Below, one piece after another: positions 21,586 to 34,079 of a stretch of DNA of 64,000 nucleotides. The notes below the pieces were generated by a model that worked only from the letters and a program-made list of their open reading frames with translations, was not told the origin of the DNA and made no database searches. The stretch lies in assembly GCA_902702965.1 (NCBI GenBank), contig CACRXP010000381.1, positions 128,836 through 192,835 of the forward strand, given 5' to 3'. The stretch is from Spirometra erinaceieuropaei (Eukaryota > Platyhelminthes > Cestoda > Diphyllobothriidea > Diphyllobothriidae). The stretch's first letter is position 1. Each line of letters starts with the position of its first letter. The translations under genes and the position numbers were made by a program.

Positions 21586-22985
21586 GATACCAGACTTAGC
21601 CACTCACTGGATTATGAGAAGGAAGAAACTACAAGCAGAGCCTAAAGCACGAGCGCGGAAGTGAGTGAAGGTGGTGCGTACAGTAAGTAGCCAAACTCAT
21701 GAAATGTCAAACGAAATTCTGAAATGCGTTTTCGTTTCGAAATGAATAATTAAGTGGAGTTGTAAAAATCAATCATCGTGCAGCATAATTCTAACATTAT
21801 TCAGTTACGTCAAGATTCCTGCTTTCGAATGACCTTTCTTTCGGCTGCATGCAAAAACGGCACTGTAAAAAGTGACTGCGTATGTGCATGAATGTTTCTC
21901 ATTCACTTTCGATGCCCCTGAAATTCCAATTATATGTCATGGAAAACAAGCATAAAAATATTCAGTATATTGCGCATTCGGTAGATAATTACCTCTTCTT
22001 CTAACCTAATAATCGACGGAAGGGTATAAGTAGGTTTTCAAACATTTTCTTATTCCCGAATAATTTTGAACCCGCCCTGCAGTTAAACTTGTATTCAGGG
22101 TTTCCAAACTGCAAGCCCTATATTTTCCACGTACAGAAAACCTTACATTTCTCTACGGTCTTAAGAGAAAACCATATGGTGTTTATGAAAATAAGCAGTG
22201 CAATTGATATATGTTGTTAACTTTACAAGCCACATTCGTAAATGCAGAGCCACGAAGATTTACGAACGGCCATTTGATGGTAGTTAAAAGTTCCACAATT
22301 AGAAACTTTTTATAACAGAATTATGTCTATTCTTTGAGTAAAAAATTATAAAAAGTCGTAATTATCTACCGAATGAGCAAAAGAATGAATATTTCATGCA
22401 TCTTTTCCATGAAATATAATTGGACATTTAGGGGCATTCAAAATCGGCGAGAAACTTTCATGCTACGCACGTAATCATTTTTTACAGAGTGTAATTTTTT
22501 TATGCAGCCGAAAGGAAGTTCATTCAAAAGCGGGCATCCTGAGATAACACAAATATTATAGAATTATATTGCAGACTGACTAGTTTTTTAACCCTACTTA
22601 ATTAATCCTTTCGAGACGAAAACGCATTTCGCAATTTTGGTTGACATTTCGTGAGTTGGCCCACCTACTGTACATGCACTCCTCCTCCCGACACAGCCAC
22701 TCGGTGTATTAAAAGGATGTGGGGTGTGCAATCACTACTGGAAGGCCACTAAGTTACCGCGTGGAAATCCGCAGTCCATGACCACATTAGTGGGACCGAC
22801 CGAATTCCATACTTTCAAAACAATTCCATTAGCAAGGCTACTTGGCCACTCGCTGGATTAGGATAATGAAACGAGTGCAAGCAAGGCTCGAACCACGCGG
22901 AGGAAAACGCGTGTGAACTGATAACTGAAGTAACCGAGGCTGGCGTATAAGCACTCCTCCACCGTGGCACAGTCACTCGCTGGAT
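21586..22985. repeat. Minisatellite (~130-bp units) interrupted by a foldback element
   Basis: Units contain 'ccactcgctggatta' or variants at ~21600, ~22700, ~22852 and ~22972, followed by 'gagtgcaagcaaggctcgaa'-like text and 'gcactcctcc'. The element at 21681-22670 splits the array. Confidence 0.55.
21681..22670. mobile_element. Mariner-like foldback element, copy at 21.7 kb
   Basis: 990 bp. Starts CAGTAAGTAGCCAAACTC after TA (21679-21680) and ends CCACCTACTG before TA (22671-22672). The arms of roughly 330 bp are inverted copies of each other ('actcatgaaatgtcaaacga' against 'ggttgacatttcgtgagttg'). TA duplication and CAGT ends fit Tc1/mariner; no transposase is present. Confidence 0.8.
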
Positions 22986-25900
22986 TGAAATTCTAGGAAA
23001 GGTGTAAATACGCGATCATTATGAAGCCAGCATATTCGCATCTACTAAAAGTTTTTAGAAAGCTAACCATATGGTATCAGTCAGGTGCGGATACAGGACC
23101 AAACATCGCCAAAATCAACTTCCACTATAATAATTCTCTTTTACGCAATTAACATTTACCAAAAAATGCGGATGCGATTTGGCTGAGTGAAAAGCTTGCA
23201 ATTACCTATTCCCAGGAAGACGGTATTTCCCACCTTCGGAGAGTTTGCGGTCCGCACGACAACTTACTGAACATGCACTCTATTAATACTGAAAGGATGT
23301 CTGCTGAAACAGATTCGTATTTTAGAATTTGAATTTTAGCAGTATTTCACCATATGTAGTTGCGCATTGTGACTATACAAATTTATATGCTCTCTGGAAT
23401 ATTATTCAAACTAGAATACATGTGTTGAAGACTCGTGATTTTGTTTGACTGAAACGCAAAATTACTTATTCGACATAGTCTGATACTTAATTATTTTGTA
23501 CACCATCCGTAGGTCTCACAACATGCCAGAGAACGAGCATCGGAAATCCACGCGATAATGGTTGTTTTGTGAAGAAAGAATTTCATCTATTTTAAATTAC
23601 CTGTTATGGGATGCCCCGTTTTCCAGAACATGCGTGCTTGTATATATTGAAAGCGCGTATCTCACGAAATATAACTTGAGGACAGTAGATTACTTGAGAA
23701 CCAACCTCGAAAAACTGAGCGATAACGTTCGTTGTGTAAACGTAGAATTTCACCTATTTCAAATTACATTTTATTAAAAGCACGTCTACCATTACAAATA
23801 CATATGTACATAAATTCAAGTGCAGGCATCCCAATAAATATAATTTAACGATGGAAGGATCTTTCAGAAAAGTAAGAACCTTAAATGTACATTTTCTACG
23901 TCGGTTCGCCGGGTTGTCTATGAACTTGTGGTATTTACAACAAAACATTTAAAAGTTCAAAATCAATGCTTCTCCGACGTTTTTGCTAGTGCGCTTGCGC
24001 CGTATGTTCTATTGAAAATCAATCGGTTTCTATCTCCTCCGCACGCATTTACGAACATTAGTTAGCTGTTAAGAGGCCAAACCACCTACCCCAAATGTCC
24101 ATGCACACACTTAATACTGAGCGTAATTATGAATGAGACAGGAATCGCGTCTTCAGCATCTGTTCTATCAAGAATAATCCGGGAACTTCTTACAGCTGTA
24201 ACTTCTATTTATTTATGCATTAATCGATATATTGAATCGGACATTATGAACAAATGTCTCGAGAGGAATGGGACAGACGGGAGCTGACTGAAACTGAGTA
24301 GCCTATGCGGTGGATGTTTACTGACAGACATCATGGAGAAGTGTTACTTTCTAGCAAGCTTTCAACTTTGATTGTTGTTTTACATTGCTTTAAGTATGAG
24401 GATGACCCAGCAAACTGATGTCAAAAATTTACTTATCCAGTTCTTACCTTCCACAAAGAACTTACTGTTTAAAAATGTGTTTGGCGGAGAGGCGCTCATC
24501 GATCGCTTTGGGAAACTCTTCCGCCCCGTTGGGCCTTGGGCTCTTTGGAGCCCCTGAGGTAAGTGCAACCCTCGGAGGTTGCATATCTCAAAGTTGTTTT
24601 TGGCTTCGTTTGTAATATAAATCCGTCCATATATAGCTCGTTGCCTAACTCACGAACAGTGATAGCAGAATCTGGAATGAGAAATTTTAGACGTCTCAAA
24701 CGTTGCACATTTTGTTCATTCGTCTAGCTCCTTCAAGTTAATGTCCTTTTTGTGCGGAAAATTTGACATCGCAATTTCGCCAAGCAATATTATTGCAAAT
24801 TCTAGTGAAAGTGAGTGTTGAAACATTTCGGGAAAATTCAATTGTTTATCTAAGGGCTTTTTCTTGAGAGGAGAGTGGTTTACTTTAAAGTTTTACCCAA
24901 CAGAGTTTGCCGCACATGACGACTGATACTAACCGTAGGAATCAGTTAGGTGACATACAGGTTATTTTCAGAGAACCGGACGCTTCTAAAGTGCAGTATT
25001 AACACACCCATGAAGTCCTTTTTCTAAATTAGCCGAAATTGTTTTGTCGTTAGAAGCATTTTATGCGTTGACCTAGAAATAGCTACCAGACTTGGAAAAA
25101 TCGGACATTAGTTTTTTGTGCGGTCAAGCTCCCACAAATACGCAATTTAGAAATGGAACGGGATACAGGAGAAACATTTTAACAAAATATTAGTGAATTC
25201 ATAATCGTAGAACGGAGCAATATGGAGAGCAAGGTTGGTAAAAATGACTACACGGTAAGCAGCCGGGCGTTTTCTAACGGTTGTCATATACGAACGTGAA
25301 AGACACGGCCAAAGGTATCAAAGTTTTCTCGGCTCTGCCGTGCAAAGAATAAAGACCGCAGACATTCGTCAATGAATTTTCGTATTAAAGCACTCTCTAA
25401 AAGGTAGATTACTAGAGGCAGTTTTCAAATTGCTTGAAAGTATTTTTGTTGGTGGCTCTTGATCTAGACGTCCATTGTTTTCGACAGTATTATTTCGTGT
25501 TTTAGTAAGTCCCTAAATGTGACTCGTACGACTATTTGCATAAAAACGAACGCTTGCACACTGGCTACTTTGGTAAAGGTCTTCAAAAATGGATCGAATG
25601 CACTGTGAGTCATGAAGTGTTCAACGACATCTCAAGGTCAATCTGAAACTCATCGCCGTCCACAACAAAGCGAAAGTACAAATTATTTCACAAATCGCCA
25701 TTTTTATATATAAAAATTCGTATAATTGCAGTTGCACGTGAAAAATCTACTTAAACATATTAGTCAACGACCAGCCTGAGAATATGTGACCTTACGAACA
25801 CATCATCTTATCATCGGTAAAATGAAGCAAACTCCTGTTTGGCTCATCAAACAGCCTCTTATCTCATATAAATCTTAGAATTCGCAATGAATGCTCAGGA

Positions 25901-26569
25901 AACCTTTTGGTATCTATACTTAGATTGTAGACGGCCAGTTAACAGCCACATCTTCAATTACACTACTTCTTGAAATATATTTAAGAGTAAATTTCCACAA
26001 AAGTTCGTTGTTAAACATTATCCTATTTTTGCTGTGATGGGTACTCAGCTCTCCGAATGAACAGGCTTCCTGTACATTCAAAACCGACATGTACTCAATA
26101 ATAGCCGCCTTGACATTCTCGTAATTTTCCGCATTTCCGAAAAAGCTGCATTTCTAAACAACGTAATATTACTTTTACTATTTCCTTTGTTTTCAAGTTC
26201 CATAGAGTTGTTTTGAACTAATTAAGATATTCAGTCCACGACTTGGTGCCGATTTGCGAGTGACTAACACTCATTCGTAAATTCTGACACGTTTCATCTG
26301 TGGAGTCACGTACTGTATGCATAGTACAGGTTTCCCATAGAGATATTGCCTGACATTCGTAGGAAGCGTAGAATAGTATGGCCACTTATTCGAACAGAGT
26401 TCGTCTACAAAGCACAAAGAGTGTCCTCACTACCCGCCGTGGTACTGCATCGCAACAAATGTGACTGTGAATAAGATTCCTCAAGATGCCTTTACCGTGG
26501 AACCAAATTCAAACGATTTTAAATGAAAGATTAAAAGGAGCTAATTAAAAAGTGGCCAGTTGCATCCAC
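22986..26569. other. 3.6 kb without an identifiable gene
   Basis: AT-rich. There is a weak internal echo at ~23560 and ~23745 ('agaatttca[tc]ctatttaaatta'-like). The open frames around 24372-24708 have no recognisable domain. A segment at 25611-25690 resembles 26894-26980 ('catgaag[tc]attcaacgac') and may be an outlying piece of repeat R4. Confidence 0.4.
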
Positions 26570-26850
26570 ATTTATGAGTTGAATACAAAATGTAGCTCAA
26601 AGTTGAACATAAGAAAGGTGCCTGGCGAAAGGGTTTTACCCAAGGAGAAATAGCAAGTCGTTGCCAAGTTTCTGCAGCCTACGAAAGCGTCAATGTCAAC
26701 TTCGGAAAAGGACGCGTGTCAGAAATTTCTCAGGCGTACTCTGGAGCAGATGTTTTCGCCGTATGTGATCTGAGGGTTAACAACGGTTAATGAAAGAAAA
26801 ACGCAGTAGTTTTCCGCTGCAGTGAAAAGTAGTCGTGACAAGCTAGTCAA
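26570..26850 (+). repeat. Composite repeat R4, partial copy
   Basis: 'gccaagtttctgcagcctac', 'gtcaacttcggaaaa' and 'gatgttttcgccgtatgtga' recur at 27.1, 28.6 and (inverted) 54.5 kb. Only the first segment of the unit is present. Confidence 0.6.
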
Positions 26851-27049
26851 AACACATGGTGGTCAATGGTGAGGTGCGCAAGACATTGAAAGTCATGAAG
26901 TATTCAACGACAGTTCAAGGCCAGATTTAAACTCAGAGTAGACCAAAACAAAGGGAAGTTGCAAATTAATTTCATGGAGGAAACGTACTTAGGATGCATA
27001 ATGAAAGAGTTAATTACAAAGTGACCGTTTACATGCACGTTTCTGAGTG

Positions 27050-28485
27050 GAATACAAAATGCAGTTAAAGACCTTTACCAAACAAGTTTCTGGTGGACGG
27101 ATTTAGCCACAGAAAAAACGAACAAACATTTGTAAAGATTCTGCAGCCCGCTAAAACACCTTTGCTAACTTTGGAAACTAGCGCGTGCCAGGAGGCTCCC
27201 AAGCGTTGTCTGAAACAAATGTTTTCGTTGTATGTGATCTAAAGAGCGTCGACAGCCGATGGAGAAAAAAGGCAATTGCTTTCCGCCATTGCGGGTACTA
27301 TTCCAGGAAAACGAGTGCAAAACATTTACAGGCCGCAAAATATACTATTAACTGTGTCTGTAAGGCACATAACTGATAAAAACCTTCAGTTTATTCCACG
27401 CCATACCGGACTGATCACCATGGCAGCAGGTGTCGCAAGCTCATTGCGGAGAACCTTGTTACCCTGCTTTAGCAGTGGGTGACTGATATAGCCGACGATC
27501 AGACAATCATGCGCGATACAGCACTACAGAACCGGCTCTACTAGTGGCCCAAAACGATGTCAGATATAAAAGTGTTTACATGGGAGCAGCAGCGGACTAA
27601 GTTAGCGGTTAAGCAGAAGCAGCGGGGAAGACACAGAACTTTTTCCGACACCAAGTGCGTCTCGCCTCATAATTTACACGCGCTGCGGGGTACTTTTTAA
27701 GAGTGAATGTGATTTGCTAGGGAAAGGGAGCGCCGTTAGGGACAACGCTAATGTATCCGCGGATGGTTGATGCCTTACTGTGTAGTCCACCTAGTCATTT
27801 AGGATTCACGTTAATCCAACCCAGCAAAACGCTGACCTTCGATAGGAGTTTTTAATAAGGATTTCAGGCACAACATCCCAGATCGACGAACGCATACTTA
27901 GAGTCTGAGAAATGTTTTTGCCTAGCTTGTATAGATTTGTTAGGATGCATCGGGAAGAGGCTTTTCTCCATTCCACCATGTAACCTGATGGTAATCCACC
28001 ATATAAAGTTCAAAATTAACTGTTACGTCGTCTTCCAGCCCTGATTGAAGTCTTAGACAGCAGAGCCAGATCGTCATGACAATTCCTAAAAAAATTGAAG
28101 GTGTAACTATCCTGTGAAAACGACTGCAATACCATTTGTTGCAGCATCCTACTTTACCTTCATTTTCTCAGGTTCGGGGGTCGAGACCATTGAACTACCC
28201 CTTCAAAGCAAAAGTTCTGAAACCGAGAATCACCTCGGACACGCCCACATTCTCCAAATCCTGAGGTTCTGCCTCAAAACGGACATCGCATTCGATAGAG
28301 CAGGTGAGGTGCACGACAATAAGATGACCGATTTGTGGACCTACAAACGAGACGGTCCATCAGTGGTTGGAGCCGTCGCTCTACCAAGATAAGAGACTAA
28401 AATTCTGGGGTTGGGATGTAGATGGCACTGTCGATGTCAGCTACTAGCCCGCAGACAAAAATTACGACCGAGGAAGAAGAAAGAA
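27050..28485 (+). repeat. Composite repeat R4, long copy
   Basis: Consecutive segments are shared with 46800-47860: 'cagacaatcatgcgcgatac', 'actagtggccc', 'gattgaagtc'/'tttgttgcagcatcc' and 'aggtgaggtgcacgacaata'. The 5' part matches 28500-28800 and the 3' part (28310-28480) matches 28970-29125. About 1.4 kb. Not recognised as a known transposon class; no continuous frame. Confidence 0.55.
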
Positions 28486-28489
28486 ACCA

Positions 28490-29130
28490 ATTAGCATAGT
28501 TCTCCACAGCAAACGTTCATGTTTTGAAAAGGGAAATACTGCCAAGGAGCGTTCTCAGAAATGTGCCCCGCAGACGAGTTTAACCACACAAGAAATAACA
28601 AACATTTGCCAAGTTTCTGTAGCCTACGAATGCGTCTATGGTAACTTTGGAAATGGTCGCGTGCTGGGAAGTTTTCGAGCGTTGTCTGGAACAGATTTTT
28701 TCGCTGTATGTGATAAAAGGCTGTTGACGATGAAAGGAGAAAAAGTAGTTGTTTCCAACTACTGTGGGAACAAATCAAGAAAGGAAAGTGCAAAACATTT
28801 GCCGAGAAGGGTATTATACTGCTTTAGCAGAGGACGACTGATCCAGCCGGCGATAAGATAATCGCACGCGATGCAGCACTGGAAAACCAGATCCACCAGT
28901 CTTCCGAAAGAACGTCATATTGGAAAGAGGTTTTGTCTGAAGACGTACATCACATTCGACATAGCAGGTAATTTGTGGACCTACAAACGAGACGGTCCAT
29001 CAGTGGTTGGAGCCGTCGCTCTACCAAGTTAAAAGACTAAAGTTCTGGGTTCGGGTTGTAGACGATACTCTCGACGTCCGCTGCTTACCCGAAGATAATA
29101 ATAACGGTTGTGGAAGAAGAAAAATCAATT
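28490..29130 (+). repeat. Composite repeat R4, short copy
   Basis: Tandem to the long copy but missing its middle. Starts near 'gccaagtttctgtagcctac' (28608), then 'tatactgctttagcagagg' (28813), and ends with the 'gaagaagaaa' tail. Positions 28971-29028 (58 bp) are identical to 28331-28388, although the flanking parts are clearly diverged. Confidence 0.6.
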
Positions 29131-29945
29131 GGCGTTTCTTAGAATATTTGTCTGCAGCAAAGTTTTCATGACCTAGAAACTAAAATGCCCTGGAAATCAG
29201 CAAATACGAAGCAAACACTCGGTCAGCCCGTATTGCGATTGAGAAGGAAGCAGAGCAAGCGATGTCAACCGGCAAATGTTGTGGGTGGTTAATAAAGGAA
29301 AAATTGAAAGGATTTCAAAACACTTAAGAAACTTCGCATATCTGGAATTTGTAGTACAAGTAATCGAACCCATTGCAAGGCAAACGTAACTCCAAAGCAT
29401 GCGAGATGCAAATGGAATATACAAAAAACTTAGCGCTTACAAGAAGTGAAGGAAGAATTGACTCATTAAGTTGAAAGAATTCTTGAACCGTTTCGACATA
29501 AAGAAACAAAACTAGAAATTCATTTCAGAGCACAAACGCTAAAAGTAACACGACACTTATGATTAGCCATACCTCCATTGCCCCCCCCCCCAGTAGTAGA
29601 TAGCAACGACTTCTGTATTATGTAAGCTACAGTAAAAACTAACGTCAGATTTGTCTACGAATTATGGAATGCCAGCAGTTTTCCAACCTCTACGAGGACT
29701 GCTACGACCGGTCAAATGCCTTGAAGATTGCTTGGATATGAAACTTCACAATGGCTGTGCAGTAATGTTAGGTTGCATTTTCGGACACATTTCCGGTGAA
29801 ATGCGTTCCGACGGAAATAAGCGCGAAAGCCTAGACTACCTCTTCACAGTAACTTCAGTTAGTCCAGTCAATTGACATTTCGACCGTCGTGCCTGACAAT
29901 GTCCATCGTGTCCTCCACAGCAAGGTGAAGCAGGCACGATGACTT
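29131..29945. other. No recognisable feature
   Basis: About 800 bp with a C10 run at 29580-29590. 'tagtagatagcaacgacttc' (29594) recurs inverted at ~53790, so this may still belong to the outer edge of R4. Confidence 0.4.
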
Positions 29946-31730
29946 TTGCGCGAATTAGTTTATAGTTAGTGTGGACTTTGGCAGCATCTACCGCACTCTT
30001 CTGTCAAGACAAAATAAAGAAGACCGGAGATGAGGGAGGGGGAGCGCGGGTGGCTGGCACGTCCGGACCCGTGCATATAAGTACTATCACATTTCCATGT
30101 TTACAACAGACATTTGACCAGGACAGCATCACAAAGTCGACGAGAATAACTAGGCAGCCATGCTCGCGGCCTGTTCACCCTGCAGGAACGCAAGCGCATC
30201 TATCGGCAGCCGATGTGGTGTCAAAGAACTTCCAGCGCGTTAGTTTGGACTTTGGCAGTATCTACTGCACTCTATCCTCCTCCGCACCTGAGCCCCATGT
30301 CAAGACAAACTGAAAGAAGCCGGAGGTGAGGGAAGACGTAGGCGGCTGACACGGCTGGATGCGCGCCTATTATACCACTACACTCCCTGGTCCACCACAG
30401 ACACTTGACCAGGACTTTAAACAAAAACAACAGCACGACAACGGCTCAGAACGTCGACAAGGATGACTAGGCAGCCATGCTCGCGACCAGCAAACCCTGC
30501 GGTAACGCAAGCGCATCTACCTGCAGACGATTAGGTGTCAAAGAACTTCCAGCGCGTATGACCGTGAGAGGGCCATGGTTTCCTGATTCTGACATAGCAG
30601 ACGCTTCTAGACCTCTAGGCTCTACACCAGGCCGAAGCACGGCGACTTGCGCGTGAGTTAGTTTATAGTGAGCGCAGACTTGCAATGAATCTGTCGCAAA
30701 CTCCCCTCCTACGCATCTTGGCCCAGTTTCAAGACAGAGTAAAAAAGGCAGGAGGTGAGGAGGGAGCGCGGGTGCCTGGCGCGGCCGGACCCGCGCCTAT
30801 GAGTACCACCACATCCCCTTGTCTACAATAGACACTAGTTAAGGATTTAACTAACAACAATGGCACCACAGCGGGTCAGGAAGACGGACGCGAATTAGTT
30901 AGTGTGGACTTTGGCAGTATCTACTGCACTCTATCCTTCTTTCCACCTGAGCCCCGTGTCAAGAGAGACTGAAGAAAACCGGAGGTGAGGAAAGATGTAG
31001 GCGGCTGACACGGCTGGACCCGCGCCTGCGAGTACCACCACACGCTCCTGGTCCAAGACAGACACTTGACCAGGAATTTAACCAACAACAACAGCACCAC
31101 AACAACGCAGAACGTCGACGAGGATGACTAGGCGGCCATGCTCGCAACCAGCAAATCCTGCAGGAACGCAAGCGCATCTACCAGCAGGCGATGAGGTCTC
31201 AAAGAACTTCTAGCGCGTACCACCCTAAGCGGGCCATGGTTTCTTGGTTCGGGTATAGAAGACGCTTCTAGACTTTAAGACCTCACACCAGGGTGCAGCA
31301 CAGTGACTTGCGGGCGAGTTAGTTTATAGCGAGCGTAGACTTGCGATGCATCTACCGCACCCTCCCCTCCTACGCACCTGGACCCAGTGTCAAGACAGAG
31401 TAAAGAAGACCTGAGGTGAGGGGAAGAGGCGCAGGTGGTTGGCGCGGTCGGACCCCCGCCTATGAGTTCCGCCACATTCCCTGGTCTACAACAGGCACTT
31501 GATTAGAACTTCAACCAACAACAACAACACCACAGAGGGTCAGGAAGACGAGGATGACTGGGCAGTCATGCTGGAGAGCTGTGTGACCGGCAGGAGCATA
31601 ACCGCATCTACCAGCAGGAAGCCAGTCGTTAACCAACTTCTAGCGCGTACCAGGTTGCAAGAGCCACAGTTTACTGATCATGGCAAAGCAGACGCTTACA
31701 GACTTTTAGGTCCATAGAGTGCAGGTCGAT
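29946..31730. repeat. Satellite-like tandem array
   Basis: Five or so diverged units share 'ttggcagtatctactgcact', 'aggcagccatgctcgcgacc', 'ggaacgcaagcgcatctacc' and 'agaacttcca[g]cgcgt'. Anchor positions at ~29983, 30253, 30686, 30914 and 31346 give alternating spacings of about 270/230 and 430 bp. That suggests a higher-order pattern of long and short units. Open frames on the minus strand are repeat artefacts. Confidence 0.7.
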
Positions 31731-31834
31731 TGGTAAATATTTCTAGAAGAGCTGTAAAATAACGGTTCGATCCAAGCATCTATGGCTTTCAGACGGTGAT
31801 GCGAGCGTCTCTACTGATGTTGTGGATTTTACCT

Positions 31835-32875
31835 CTACCAACCAATTTCTGTCCACGAGACGGCCGTCAAATTAGAAGTTTGGGATGGCCCAGTCTGAAG
31901 GTTTTTACTCCATACAGGGTGGCTTTCGCAAATTCCTGAGCTGCACACATTGCGCAGGAGGCGTTGATGCAGAACGCTGCTGATAATCTTAGTTAAGTTG
32001 ATGTAGATAGCGTGGCTCACGTTGGTTTCATCGCCTGCTTTGGTCTGTGGTCGAAGTGAAAGTAGCAGATTCGAAATACGGGGTCCACCATTGGTAAAGC
32101 CGCGTTGGTCATCGGATTGGAGATGACTGTGCTCAAAAATGTCTATCACCGCTTTCTTAATAATTGTCTTCATGACTGGCCGACAGAAGGGGTTAAGATT
32201 AGTCGGCCTTTCGGCATTGAAAAGTGCTCAATTTCCATTCTTAACTAGCAGGTTTATGGTTGCAGACTTCCAATTGGAGAGTCGGCAGGAAGTAGTTAAT
32301 GATGCCAAAAAAAACAAGACTAATTACTTAGCCATGATGGAAGAAAAACCATCCACATCTCGGAGGTGATCCCCTGGGGGTCTGAGGATGTACACCTTGT
32401 AAAGTTTAGCAACTCCTCTCGAATGATGTCCCCGGCGGAGAGGACTGTTTTTGTGGAAAGTACTTCCTCGTTATCCTAAGCTAATGGGCGGAGGGCGAGT
32501 TATTTTGTTAAGGGGACCAGTAGACCTGGGAAAGATGATCAACCTTATCTTTGTCATCGGAGAACATTCATCGTTTGCAGGAGAGGTAAGTCAAGCTGGT
32601 ATACCTAAATCTGTTTGCTGTTATCCTTCTTCCTCGCTTTTGTAAGGCAATATCATCGGGTCGGGGGAAATTGTCTGGCTTAATTTGGCAGACGACGCAA
32701 CTTTCTTCTTCAATAAAGACAACGGTTTCAATGATGGCAGCAGCTTGGCACATTTGAAACTCCCGACTGGCTTGGTCCATTTCAAAATCCTAACTGTCCT
32801 CAGTGAACTCCACCGTGAAAACTCTTTGAAAAAAATTAGACAGTAGTTGCACTTCATGTGGCCCTTCAACGAATG
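31835..32875 (-). pseudogene. LINE reverse transcriptase relic (CR1/jockey-like)
   Basis: The minus strand is homologous to the LINE at 52521-53753. Blocks run in the expected order from high to low coordinate: 'SDDKDK' (~32560), 'LPADSPIGSL'-like text opposite the LPSDCKSATITPLF block (~32290), then 'MKTIIKKAVIDIF', 'QSDDQRGFTNGG', 'SNLLLSL' and 'HAIYINLTKI' (32173-31950). The reverse transcriptase would copy element RNA at a nicked target. The metal-binding Asp of the first palm motif is replaced (YINLTKI instead of YIDLKKAFD), the FADD motif is absent, and frameshifts are frequent. A dead, 5'- and 3'-truncated copy. Confidence 0.75.
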
Positions 32876-33234
32876 AGCGTCCGAGGCTATCCTTTAGACA
32901 CGTAATTGTGTCCCTGTTTTTGCGCCTACTTCAGATGGGGCATTAACAGATTCTGCACTCAGTCGGCGTTTATAAGATGTTTATGCAACTCGGATTTGTT
33001 TGCTGTAAATATGCAGTCCTGCCTTTGATTTGGAAAATGTATTGGAATATCAAATATGTAAATACTTTTTCACAACCTCTGTTTCTTCCTCATGATCATT
33101 TTGCAGTCAGAATGACCCAATGCAGTCGTCTACATGGTTTTATTACTTTACAGGACAGTGCGATTCAATTAGGTGCTCTACAACTTCCTGTAAGTACTGG
33201 CAGTACACAATTTTAAAGGACTGTGCAGGTAAAT
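32876..33234. other. No recognisable feature
   Basis: A 79-codon open frame (32977-33216) has no domain and no clear splice signals. I do not call it a gene. Confidence 0.4.
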
Positions 33235-33869
33235 ACGACACATTTTTAATTGTGAGATTTTTTAATACCGTTTAATGGCCGTTCATGAAACATCATGTAT
33301 CTGCATTTACGAATGTGGCTTGTAAAGTTGACAATATTGCTCAAATCCACTGCTTAAATTTATGAACCTCATATGGTCTCCCCTCAACACCGTAGGAAAA
33401 TTCATGGTTTTCCGTTAACAGAAAAAATGCAGCTTGTAGTTTTGAAACCCTGAATGCAAGTGTATTAACAGGTCGGGTTCTAAATTATTCGGGAATTAGA
33501 AAAGTTTTTTTAAACCGAATTATACTATTCTTTTGAGTATGAAGTTGGAGGAAGACGTGATTTTCTACCGAATAAGTAAGTGAATGAATATTTTTATGCA
33601 TGCTTTCCGTGAAATACAATTGACTATTCAAGGTCATCGAAAATCAATGAGAAAATTGCATATTACATAAGTAGTCATTTTTTGCAGAGTCTAGACATTG
33701 CATGCAGCCGAATATAAGTTCTTTCGAAAGCCGACACCCTGAGGTAACTGGATCATTATAGATTTATGCTGCATCATGATTCGTTTTTAACACTAATTAA
33801 TTTATCTTTTCCAAACGAGAACGCATTTCGAAATTTTGGTTGACATTTCATGAGTTAGCACATCTACTG
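33235..33869. mobile_element. Mariner-like foldback element lacking its left arm
   Basis: Centre plus right arm of the family, in the orientation of the 13.2-kb copy ('ggccgttcatgaaacatcat', 'acgaatgtggcttgtaaag'). Ends 'catctactg' before TA (33870-33871). Imperfect 20-bp direct repeats flank it ('taaatacgacacattttt' at ~33231 and 'taaattctacacattttt' at ~33870). Confidence 0.65.
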
Positions 33870-33928
33870 TAAATTCTACACATTTTTAAATATCCGATAT
33901 AAAAACCCGCCGATATTTGACGATGAAA

Positions 33929-33999
33929 CTTGCATGCATGTTTCGCCGATATTCTGCCGCTGAATGGCGCCGGTGTGAGGGGTTGGGCTCGTCAGTGGG
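33929..33999 (-). ncRNA. Hammerhead ribozyme, family 2, minus-strand copy
   Basis: Minus strand: helix I strand CCCA (33999-33996), core CUGACGA (33995-33989), helix II starting GCC and ending GGC with an inner hairpin, GAAA (33944-33941), then helix III CAUGCAUG. The core elements are intact. The U expected before the cleavage base appears to be C, so activity is doubtful. Confidence 0.55.
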
Positions 34000-34079
34000 T
34001 CCCCTAGCATTTTCTGGTAGATACGTCTATTTATAAATTGTCCCTTTTTTATTGCCATAAGGAAAATATTTTTTCTTTA

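Noticed and set aside
30467..31475. Minus-strand frames in the satellite array
   Set aside because: They recur with the repeat period and share no protein domain; artefacts of repetition.
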